A stretch of DNA of 64,000 nt from NCBI RefSeq assembly GCF_020360975.1, contig NW_025408673.1, forward strand, positions 2,480,001 to 2,544,000, in the 5' to 3' direction. Below the pieces are notes generated by a model. The model was given only the letters and a program-made list of their open reading frames with translations. It was not told where the DNA came from and ran no database searches. How positions within the stretch are numbered: position 1 is the first letter of the stretch; each line of letters starts with the position of its first letter. This document shows, in pieces, positions 24,430-35,900 of the stretch. Both the position numbers and the translations under genes were made by a program. The DNA is from Hirsutella rhossiliensis (taxonomy: Eukaryota > Ascomycota > Sordariomycetes > Hypocreales > Ophiocordycipitaceae).

Positions 24430-26160
24430 TCAATATTTTTTGAAGTCATCCAGCCATCGAGGTCGTCTTCTGTTACTCTCCGATCGCGCAAGTCCCCGAA
24501 ATGCACCCATTGCCTCCCGATCACTATCAACAGCTAAAGAGGGCCTTTGAGGACAGGATATGTCGTTTGAAGTTATCATTGCCTTATTATTTGCGTTATT
24601 ATATAGTGTGTTTGGTACCTGCAATGCTATGGCCCGCTCTGGTGTGAACGGAAGAGTGACAATTTTTGCAGCGTGAACATCCTGACTCCTCTCGCGACCC
24701 TCAGAAGCCACCCGTCGCTCATTCTGCATTTTCTGTGGCTTTTCCACTTTCAAAATCTTCAGCTCTTGTTAATAATGCCAATTTATCTCCTTATTTTGCT
24801 TCACGGCCTCCGTCATCCGTCGTTTTCTCCCAATTTCCGCCTCTCATTGCTTCCTCTTCTCTAGAGCGAGAGCTTTTGCTCCGCTGCCTTCTGCTGTCGC
24901 TGAAGCTTTCGGGCCTCCTTCTTCAGAGCCTCCTCTTTCTTTTGGAGTCCTTTCACTGTCATTTTTTGGCGAGCTTGAGCCACAATTTTAGAGCTAAACA
25001 CCTCGTCTGCACTAGAATCTGTACAGCAGAAGAGATCATCTTTTGAAGCCTTACCGGTCTGCCTGCGCTGGTTCTTGTGACTACTTGTTCTCTGCATACT
25101 TTAACTCTCATATCAAGCACTTAAAACTCATATTGAGGGCTCCCGAGGGTGCTGCTCAGCCTTCGGCTGTTGCGGCCAGCATCAACAGAGGACTTCTCGA
25201 CTACTTCCTGAAATGCGTTCCAAAACACAGTCTAGATCTTCGATTTCAGCAATCCAATGAACCTTTTGATTTGTCTGTGTACTGGATAAGATCATGCGTA
25301 TACGCTGTTGAGAGAGGCTGAATAACGATACATCAAGGGTTGCAGCCGATGAATGGATTGAGGAAACACCACAACGATCACTCGGTGCCGGTCACACCAC
25401 TCCATAAATTCGATACTAAAATGGTTAAGTGGCCATCGGGAACCAAAGGCGATAAGCACAACCGTTTCGAGCTTTCACCCTGGTAAACCGGTCGAACGTA
25501 CCGGTGAGCTGCTCATTTCAATATTGTGATTCGTCCACCTCGTTTTTGACGTGTTAAAAATGTTTATTGACGACTTGATTCACGTTTCACGAACCAAAAG
25601 TCCAGAGTTTGTGCTGGCTTACCTTGGTGGATGAGAAATGGGGCAGCGATGCCATCTCTTGACTGACGCACATCTTGAACGTAAGGGAGGATGGGTTGCC
25701 ATTTTTTAATACGCCGAGCAATTTTGCCTTGTTTTCTTATAATAAGAGGAATACCCTGTTCGTTCAAATGCTCATAAGGAATAGAAAGCCCATTTCATCC
25801 ATGTTATACGTGTTTTAGGGTAGGGTGTCGAATTTCTCAATTTTCGTGCACGTCTTTCCTTGTCAGGTGTGAAAGCGGAGCCTCGCGCACTGAATTTCAA
25901 GCTAAAAATAAACCTTACATTCAGATGCATAGATAGGTTCTTTTCAGAAGATGCTTGTACCGTCGAATCACGTTCAATCTGGCTCATTACGGGTGCGTAG
26001 AATGAAGTTATCCAGCTCGCCCTTCCAACCCCATTTTTGCAGTATCCTGAGCCAAGTTCTGCACTATGGATAGAATGGGAGAATCCCACATGATTAAAGC
26101 CTACGATGAAAGCCAATAATGTTCTGTTTTGCTGTATTGGCTGAAATGACTTACACAATC
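24430..26160 (-). pseudogene. Decayed pogo-type DDE transposase
   Basis: The minus strand shows a segment reading NMDEMGF near 25790, the usual surroundings of the first catalytic Asp in pogo/Fot transposases. Downstream, near 25640-25730, are fragments in shifting frames that match the region where this family has DGSREW and the LPP loop. The C-terminal part (24861-25097) is a Lys/Glu/Gln-rich helix (KGLQKKEEALKKEARKLQ), typical of the tails of fungal transposases. Multiple frameshifts and stops show that it is dead. The family call rests on the NMDE motif, the basic coiled tail and the terminal repeats. Confidence 0.75.
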
Positions 26161-26349
26161 TGTCGGCATCCTATTTTGGCCGTTGCTTGGTTTGATGTCA
26201 GCACCGCAGCGCATTGCCCCTAGATAAAAGTTCTAAATATATGCCAGACTTTCACTGCTTCTGATGATTCAGGAAATCAAAGGATACGTCAATTGGCACC
26301 GTTGTTGTTGAGCTATTGTCGATTGATGTTGAGCGTGCGAAGTCGCCGC

Positions 26350-26393
26350 AATCCGGCAGATCACCAGATCCGGCAGATCATCGGAAAATCCCT
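26350..26393 (-). repeat. Right terminal inverted repeat of the pogo-type element
   Basis: A 44-bp inverted partner of 24281-24324, followed by the TA target site at 26394-26395. Confidence 0.88.
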
Positions 26394-26395
26394 TA

Positions 26396-26949
26396 CATTG
26401 CAGGGATGCTTGACCGAACTTCTTTACCGGACTCCCTGTTACTCTGGCCTTGGAGCGACCGACAGAATCTTGACAGTGTCTCTACAACGGGATGCGAGAA
26501 GCCTTGACCTTTAAAGGTAAATACTCCTCCAGGTTTGGAAGCGACTAATTGTTCTCCTCGTGTTCTCGGCATCGGCAGCTCGAAACTCAAGGAAAGAAAA
26601 AAGGCTTCCAACCCGGCGAAGCGGTGTGTGACGGCAATCATCAGGCGACGGCTGGCACCTACGTCTGGGCCGGGGAAATTAGTTTGACTCTTAGATGAAG
26701 GAGGGCTTGAAGTTACTTCGTACATATCGCCTGCAGACGCTTCCGAGACCACGGGGCCTTCCAAGGGCGGCTTTTAGCCAGGATAACGCGAAAGGATTTA
26801 TCTTTTCAGTGGGCGGATCGTGTACGGGTCAAGGGTTACTTATAGCTCGCACCGCCTAAAGGTGGTTGGTGCCCATCACCGAAATAACTAGTGGAACACC
26901 ACGCCTCAACGGCTGCGAGTTACCGCATCCTTGTCTTGACAGAGGGTAC
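26396..26949. other. 5' region of the NRPS gene
   Basis: About 550 bp between the DNA transposon and the chosen NRPS start. The frame of the NRPS stays open back to 26866 but the earlier codons lack an ATG. No other gene is seen. The promoter must be here unless the transposon contributes to it. Confidence 0.5.
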
Positions 26950-29900
26950 ATGGTAGTTAAATGGATGGAGCCCATGGGGAAAGAAGAGATTGGGGGACAA
27001 CTCCGACACGAATTATTACTCGCTCCACCATCTTTGGCAGCCTTGCGAAACTCGCCGCAAGTGGAAAGTCTGATTGCAGGGCTGAAAATGACTGTGAACG
27101 GATTCACGGCGGGTAATGGAGTCCGGCGGTCGGCCGAAGACGAGTTGAATGAGGTTTGGAAGAGAAACAGCACGGTACCGGATATAATGTTGGCGTGTAT
27201 CCACGACATGATCGCAACTCAAGTGGCTCGTCAGCCTGGGAAGACATCTGTGCAGGCGTGGGATGGCGATTTGACATACCACGAGTTGGGCGAGCTCTCA
27301 ACGCGGTTAGCCCAGCGACTGACTAGATGCGGCGTCACCACCGAGGTGATTGTGCCATTGTGCTTTGAGAAGTCAAGGTGGGCAGTTGTGGCGATGCTGG
27401 GCATACTCAAGGCTGGAGGTGCCTTTGTTCTTTTGGATGTCGCTCAGCCTGAGGCTCGACTGCAGTCAATCGTGGGACAGTGCAAAGCCAACACCGTCTG
27501 TTCTTCTCGCAGCAACCGGTGGCTCGCATCCCGGCTGGCAGCCCAGGTCATAGTTGTAGGACCGTCTTTGCAACACGAAGTTCCAGATGAGGCAAGCATT
27601 CTCCCCGACCCAGATCCAGCGCGCCCAATGTACGTTTGTTTTACGTCGGGCAGCACGGGTCAACCCAAGGGAATCGTCCTCTCTCACGCCAGCTTCTGCA
27701 CCGCCTGGCAACACCAGATTGGTTTACTTGGTTACAGCTCAGAATCAAGAGTATACGATTTTGCATCCTACAGTTTCGATGTGGCTGTCCACAATGCCAT
27801 GACTACCTTGTCTGTGGGAGGGTGCCTCTGCATCCCGTCAGAGGAGGAACGCAGTGGGCGGCTAAACCAAACGTTGAGAGAAACGCGCGCAACCATAGTC
27901 GGTTTGACGCCTTCAGTTTCCCGGCTGCTCCAGCCGGACAGCTTGCCGGCCCTGCGGACCCTGATACTCCTAGGAGAGTCTGCAAGCCGTGCCGAGTTGG
28001 AACGATTATGGGGCCATTTTCGCATCATCAACGCGTACGGCCCTGCCGAGTGCACGACTCATGCTACGATAAACGCAAAGGCAAGCTCACCGGACATGGC
28101 CATGGGAATTGGTGAGGGCAGGGGAGCTGTGACTTGGGTTGTGGACCCGGATGACTATACGAAACTTGCACCTCTTGGAGCTATCGGGGAGCTCCTGCTG
28201 GAAGGGCCAATTCTAGCTCGAGGATATCTCGACAATCCACAGAGGACAGCGGCCGCGTTCATTCGAGACCCGCCGTGGTTGCTCCGAGGCACCTCAGGAT
28301 ACCCGGGCCGGCGCGGCCGGCTCTATAAGACGGGAGACCTTGTGCGGTGGGGCGCGGATGGCAGCTTAAGTTTTGTCGGGCGCAAAGATACCCAAGTCAA
28401 GATCAGGGGTCAGCGACTGGAACTCGGCGAAGTGGAACACCATGTGCGGGAGTGTGTGCCGTCAGCCAGCCAGGCGATTGCGGAAGTGGTGGAGCTCGGC
28501 GGCGAGAAGCAGAGGACGATGCTAGCCGTGTTTATGACTTACCAAGACCAGCATGAAGGCGGCCCCGTGCCATGCCGCCCGGGGCAGGCCGCAGCCGACG
28601 TCCAAGTCATGCGCATGGAAGCTGACGTCGAAACGGCCCTCTCACGGCGCTTGCCAACATATATGATTCCCGCAGTGTATCTCCGGGTTGCCGCAATGCC
28701 ACTGACGGCGTCGGGGAAGACGGACCGGATACGGCTACGCGAAATGGGGTCCATGCTGTCGGCACAGCGGCTGGCCGAGCTGCACGGGGCGACCGGGGAC
28801 GGGGGCAAACGGCGGCAGCGGACCTCGGCGGAGCGGTGCCTGCAAGGCATGTGGGCCAAAGTCCTCGGGGTCGACGCAGGCACCTGCATCGGGTTGAACG
28901 ACGACTTCTTCCGCCTTGGAGGCGACTCGATTAGGGCCGTGGAGCTGGCCGGAACGGCTTGTAAGGCCGGGCTTTCGCTGGCAGCGGCCGACGTCTTCCG
29001 ATATCCCACCCTGGGCGCGCAAGCCCGGCTCCTTGGCGGCGCCATGGGCAATGAGACTATACCGCCATTCTCGCTGCTCGGAAGCAAGCGGGCGGTCAAG
29101 CAAGTCTGTGAGGATCTTGCCGCCCTCTGCGGTATTCAGGCATCGCATATCCAAGATGCCTACCCGTGTACACCGCTCCAAGAGGGCCTGCTATCGCTTA
29201 CGGCGAGGCGCGAGGGCGACTATGTCAGGCAGGCCGTGCTAGAGCTATCTCACGACACTGAGCCAGCCGCTCTCAGAGCTGCGTGGGAAGAAGCCATCCG
29301 TTCCATGACTTTGCTACGCACAAGGATCGTACCATACAATGAGACCGGCTTCCTGCAGCTGGTTACAGACGAACAGATCCACTGGATTGAGGCGACGGGG
29401 CTCGACCAGTATCTCGACGCCGATAGGAAACAGCCAATGGGTCCGGGCCAGCCTCTCGCACGCTATGCAACAGTCAGTGACGACACAGGAACGCCTCGGT
29501 GGTTCGTGTGGACGGTACATCATGCGCTCTACGACGGCTGGTCCATGAATCTCATCAAACACGCCGTGGACCGAGCATATCAGGGAGCGTCAATCGACCC
29601 GGGGCCTCGTTTCCAAACATTTATCAAGTACATTCAAGACAAACACGCCGACGAGACCATGTCGAATTATTGGCGACGCACCCTGACCGACTGTGAGTGT
29701 GTACCGTTTCCGACCCTGCCGCCAACCATAGAGCAGCCGGTGGCAGACGAAGTAGTCGAGCACCGGTTCTCGCAACCCCGACGACGCTCTCGGACTACAA
29801 CCATGTCGACTCTGGTTCGTGCTGCGTGGGCTCTCATCGCCGGCAGGATGGCCAATTCGGACGACGTTGTGTTTGGCGCTACAGTATCTGGAAGAAGCGC

Positions 29901-32900
29901 GCCAGTTTCTGGCATCGAGGCGATGGCGGCTCCGACAATTGCAACGGTTCCGGTGCGAACAAGGTTGGCCGACGAGCAGACAGTCTCAGAATATCTCGAG
30001 ACTATACAGCGGCAGTCAACAGACATGATGCCGTTTGAGCAGGCAGGCCTACACCACATCTCCAAGATATGCCCCGGGGCACGGCAAGCATGCATGTTCC
30101 AGACGCTGCTCGTCATCCAACCCCAGGAGACGAGCTTCAACGCCCAGGGCGTGCTCGGCAAGTGGCAGCATCTTAATTGCGGTCGCCAGCAGGGACTGGG
30201 CACGTATGCGCTCACGCTTGAAGTACACCTTGAAGCCGACACGATTACTGCTTCAGCCACCTTTGACCCGAGGGTGATGGAGCCATGGGTGATCCACATG
30301 TCGCTGAAACGGCTCGAATACGTCATGTATCAACTCGATGACGCAGACCCAAGGCATGTGCTGGCGCAAGTTGACATCGCCACGCCCGAGGATCTGGAAC
30401 GGATCTGGGAATGGAATAACACGGTCCCGGCAGCAACGCAAAGATGTATCCACGAGATGATCGAGGACAGGGTTCAAGCCAAGCCCACGGCACCCGCCGT
30501 GTGCTCATGGGACGGCGAGCTGGTCTATGGCGAACTCAACCGCCTTGCAACGAGGCTGGCTGTCCGGCTTCTCGACCATGGCATCGAGCCCAATACCGTA
30601 GTCCCGCTCTGTTTTGAAAAGTCCATGTGGGCCACGGTTGCGATGCTCGGCGTGCTCAAGGCGGGTGTAGGCTTCGTGTTGCTCGACGCTTCTCTCCCCC
30701 ATCAACGCCTTCTAGCCATCGTCCAACAAGTGAAGGCGGGCCTGATTCTCTCTTCTCCGGTTAACCAGCCGCTCTGCGTACGACTCTGCTCAAAGGTGTT
30801 GACCGTCAGTCCGACCTTGTACTCAGACGATTGCGAGGAGACAAACAAGCCCCTGGCACATCCGAGCCCGGAATCAATTGCCTATGTCGTTTTCACGTCA
30901 GGCAGCACTGGAACACCAAAAGGGGTGGTCATAACGCATAAAAGTGCCTCGTCAGCAGTGCACCACCAGGCAGACGCTCTAGGGTTTGGTACCGGGTCGC
31001 GAGTCTTTGACTTTTCCTCGCACAGTTTCGATGTGCCTATCCTCAATGCCTTTACGACGCTCGTTGCTGGGGGCTGCTTGTGTATCCCCAGCGATGAAGA
31101 TCGAAAAGATAGACTGGCTACATGCATGGTAACACTGCAGGCCAACGTTGCGCTACTCACTCCATCCGTTGCGCAGCTTCTTCTCTCTCCAGCACAGACG
31201 CCTGAGTTGAAGACGATCCTTTTCGGCGGAGAGGCGTTGCGCATACAAGACGTCAGCCCCTGGTGGGGGAGAGCGCGGGTCATGAATCTCTACGGACCGA
31301 GTGAGTGCACGTCAGTCAGTACCATCAACGGCCACCCGAGGAATGCCCAGCAGGCCACCCATATAGGTACTGGAGCCGGGCTGGTCACTTGGGTTGTGAG
31401 TCCCGAGAGCCACGACACATTGCTCCCACCAGGTTGCGTCGGCGAGCTTCTTCTCGAAGGCCCCCTCGTCGGTCGCGGTTATCTAAACGACCCGGAAAAC
31501 ACTGCAGCGGCGTTTATCGAGGACCCGGCTTGGCTGCTTCGGGGAGCCCCGGGCCAGCCGGGACGACATGGGCGACTCTACAAGACGGGTGACTTGGTCC
31601 GGTACAACGAGGATGGGAGCCTGGCTTTTGTTCACCGGAAGGATGCGCAGGTCAAGATCCGCGGCCAGCGCGTAGAGCTGGGGGAGGTCGAGCACTGGAT
31701 CCGGAACTGCATCCCGGAAGCAACGCGAGTTGTCGCTGAAGTGGTTGAGCCGCGAGGCCACAAGTCAAGCCCGGCGCTGGCGGCTTTTCTCCAGCTTGGT
31801 AGTGAAACGATGGAACCGGATGAGCTCGACGCCCCTACGGTCAAGATGCTCCCCGTGCCCACAGAGGTCGAGGGCGAGTTGGCCAAGCATCTTCCCAGCT
31901 ACATGGTGCCAACGGTCCTCTTCTCCATGAGAGAACTGCCGATGACGGCTACGGAAAAGATGGACCGGAAGCAGCTTCGCGAAATTGGCTCGTCGTTTTC
32001 CATGGGGCAACTGGTCGACATGGGACGAAGACCGAAGCGGCAGCCGTCTGGCGAGGTTGAGCAGCGTATGCAGAGTATCTGGGCCCAGGTGCTCAACATG
32101 GACGCATGCAGCATCGGGTTGGGCGACAGCTTCTTCCAGCTCGGAGGCGACTCGGTCGCGGCCATGAGAGTGGTCGCTGCGGCCCGCGAGGCGGGGATTT
32201 CGCTGACAGTGGCGGACATCTTTGGACATCCCACGCTCGCTGCGCAGGCCCAGACCAAGAGAATTGTGGCCAGCGGCAGCATGGAGACTATACCACCATT
32301 CTCGCTCCTCGGAAGGGGACGGGCAGCCATGCATCAGCAGCTCTGCGAGGATCTTGCCGCGCTCTGTGGCCTAGAGGCGTGGCAGATCGAGGATGCCTAC
32401 CCATGTACGCCACTGCAGGAGGGCTTGCTATCGCTCACGGCCAAGGGCGAGGGCTCAGCCAACTTCGTCATGCAGGCCACCCTCGAGCTATCCGAGGCTG
32501 TCCAACTTGACGCTCTCAGAGCAGCGTGGGAGGACGTGGTTCGCTCGACGGCCATCCTCCGTACCAGGATCGTGCAGCATCAATACCTCGGGCTTGTGCA
32601 AGTGGTATGCAGAGAAGACGTTGAGTGGATTCTGGCCACGGAGCTCGAGGGCTACCTCGACAAGGACAGGCTGGTACCGATGAGGCTGGGCAGCCGCCTA
32701 TCACGACTTGCTCTCGTCAGGGGCGGCACGATCGAGCCCCGGCGGCTCGTATGGACTGCACACCATGCGTTATATGACGGGTGGTCGTGGCCCCTGACGA
32801 TGGACGCCATCAGCCGCGGCTACCAAGGCCACGCAAGAGGCAAGCAAGCCGGCTTCAATGCCTTTGTCAAGCACGTAACGAGCCTGAACATGGCTGAGGC

Positions 32901-35900
32901 CGAGTTATTCTGGCGCTCGTACTTGGCGGGCGGCGATTTCGCCCCGTTCCCCGCCCTGCCGGCGTCGGTGACGGAGCCAGCAGCGGACGCAACCTTGGAG
33001 GCCGACTTCACGTTCGACGCCAAGACGGGGTTGACGGCGTCGACGCTGATGCGCGGGGCCTTGGCCGTTGTCATCAGCCAGCAGACGGGTTCGGCAGACG
33101 TGATATTCGGGGCCGTCGTGTCCGGCAGAAGTGCACCCGTGGCAGGCATCGACAACCTCGTTGGGCCGACAATCGCGACGGTGCCCGTTCGAGTGCGGGT
33201 GCCAAGGGAGCAGCCGGCCCGGGACTACCTCGAGACGGTGCAGCGGCAAGCGGCAGAGATGATTCCGTACGAGCAGACAGGCCTGCAGCACATCGCCAGG
33301 ATAAGCGAGAGCGGCCGAGCCGCATGTCGCTTTCAGACCCTCCTTGTGGTGCAACCCCCTAGCGGCGGGCTGCCGGCCGACGTGCTCGGGACATGGCGCA
33401 GGCCATCCGTTCAACGTGGATTTTCCACGTACGCCGTGACGCTGGAATGCCTCGTGGGAAGCCAGGGAGTGACGCTGAGGGCGAGCTTCGACACGAGAGT
33501 GGTGGATAGGTGGTCGGTGGACAAGTTGCTGCAGCGACTCGGTGCTGTCCTGGAGCGGCTGTCCCAGGCTCGGCCGGACCAGTCTGTCGGGGACATGGGT
33601 ATGCTAACAACAGACGACGAAAGGACCCTGTGCGAGTGGAACAGGTCGGTGCCGGCTGCAGTCGAGAGGTGCGTCCACAATGTCATCGCCGAGCATGCCG
33701 GGTCGCAGCCAGATGCCCAGGCAATCCATGCATGGGACGGCGAGCTGAAGTATGGCGAGTTGGATGAGCTCTCGACACGGCTTGCCTGCCATCTCGTCGA
33801 GCTCCGGCTTGGACCGGGCACATTTGTGCCGCTATGCTTGGAGAAATCCATGTGGACCGTCGTGGCCATGCTTGCCGTCCTCAAGGCCGGCGCTGCCTTC
33901 GTCCTAGTCGACCCTGCCTTACCCGACGACCGGCTCCGAAGCCTCTTCCGGCATGTGCACGCTGCAGTTTGCATCACGTCCCCCCTCTGCGAAGGCCGCG
34001 TTTCTGCTTTGACGCGCCAGACGGTCGTGCTCTGCAAGCAGGCGTTGAGGTGGCGGAAACACAAGACTTTGCCGTCGCAGATGCACAAGCCAAGTCCAAA
34101 CAACGCTGCCTATGCCATCTTTACATGGGGAAGCACCGGGGGTCCTAAAGGCTACGTCGTTGAGCATCAATCCTACTGCTCGGCCGCTCTCGGCCATGGA
34201 GCAGTCATGGCCATGAGCAAGAGCACGCGCGCTCTGCAACTTGGCTCCTATGCCTGTACTGCAGCCATCACGGAGATGGTCATGACGCTCATCCGCGGCG
34301 GCTGCATCTGTATCCCATCCGAAGAGGACCGTGGCCCCGGCTTGGCACGGGCAGTCGACAGGCTGGGCGCCAACTGGGCCCTTGTCACCCCGACTATGCT
34401 AGCAACCCTTTCTCCGGAGCATGTGCCGTCCCTGCGGACAGTCTGCGTTGGCGGCGAGCCTATCCGGAGGTCCCAGATCAGCGAGTGGGCACCAAAGGTT
34501 CACTTGCGGCAGACGTATGGCAGTGCGGCGACCTGTGCTGCTGTCTCCTCCTCGAAGCTGGATGCATCGTCGGCACCCACGGACGTTGGCAGGGCAGCGA
34601 CCGCTCGGTGCTGGATCGTCGACCCTGCGAATCCCAACCAGCTGATGCCGATAGGTGCTCCTGGTGAGATTGTTCTCGAAGGGCCCGCAATGGGACGCGA
34701 GTATGTGCATGAGCCGGACGACTCATCCGCCACCAGTGTTGCCCCGGTGCCGTCCTGGAGGGCTTCGTTTTCCGCAGCTTGCGGAACGGCGTCACACTTC
34801 TATAGGACAGGTGACTTGGCATCGTACGGAAGCGACGGGTCAATCCATCTCCTCGGAAGCAAAGACATGCAAGCCCAGCGCCGAGGCCGGGGCGTGGACA
34901 TGGCCGAGGTCGAACATCGAGCAAGGCTGTCAACGCCGGATGTAAAGGAGGCGGTCGTGGAAGTCGCTCCTTGTCTGGCTGAGAATGGCCAGGGAACAAG
35001 CACTGAGCTGATTGGGTTCCTCCTTTTCGACCTGGACGACGGGCTAGAGAAGGGGGCTGATGGAAGAGAGGGCGGCCATGACAAGCGGATAAGTCTAGCA
35101 ATCCAAAGGGTTCGAGACAGGCTAGAGGCTGAGCTCCCGTACTCTCTGGTTCCATCTATCCTGGTTCCTATATCAAAGCTCCCGCTGACCATGTCGGGAA
35201 AGACGGACCGCAGGCGGCTACGCGAGGTGGCGTCGGCACTGTCGGCGCGGCAGCTGGCCGAGCTTCGGACGGCGTCAGGAGGAGGCGGACGGCAGCAGCA
35301 GCAGCGGACCGAGATGGAGCAGTGTCTTCAAGGCCTCTGGTCGCAGTTGCTCGGCATCTCCTTGGGCAGCATCCGGCCAGACGATAGCTTCTTCCGGCTT
35401 GGAGGCGACTCGATCGGGGCCATGAGACTGGTCGCGGCGGCCCGCAAGGCTGGAATTGAGCTGGCCGTGGCCGACATATTCCGCCATCCCAGGCTGCATC
35501 ACATGGCGAGCCACGCGGTTCCGTTGCCTGGCGGTGTCGTCCAGGGCATTCCAAAGTCTCAGCAGGATGGGCCCATGGAGCAATCGTTTGCCCAAGAGCG
35601 GCTGTGGTTCCTGGACCGGCTGCGACCCGGCTTGACCTGGTTTCTGGTGCCGTGCGCAGTACGACTCCGAGGACCGCTTCGGCTAGACGCTCTCAACGCA
35701 GCACTCCTTGCGTTGGAGAGACGCCACGAATCGCTGAGAACGACTTTTGCCTCCCTCGACGGTGTCAACACACAGACCGTCCACCCATTCCGGCCAAGGG
35801 ATTTGAATGTGGTCGACATACAGCCGCTAGGAGACGGCGACGCTCTCGTCGAAGCATTGCAACAACACCAGTCAACTCCATTCGATCTGCTGACGGAGCC

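Larger units (their letters stand above)
24281..26393 (-). mobile_element. Pogo/Fot-type (Tc1-mariner superfamily) DNA transposon
   Basis: Bases 24281-24324 and 26350-26393 are inverted repeats of 44 bp starting AGGGATTTTCCG, with about four mismatches. They are flanked on both sides by TA (24279-24280 and 26394-26395), the target duplication of Tc1/mariner/pogo elements. The total length of 2113 bp and the long inverted repeats fit fungal Fot1-like elements. The interior carries a decayed transposase on the minus strand. It sits about 560 bp upstream of the NRPS start. Confidence 0.88.

Noticed and set aside
24666..25046. 126-codon plus-strand frame rich in Leu and Ser
   Set aside because: It is the complement of the Lys/Glu-rich tail of the decayed transposase.
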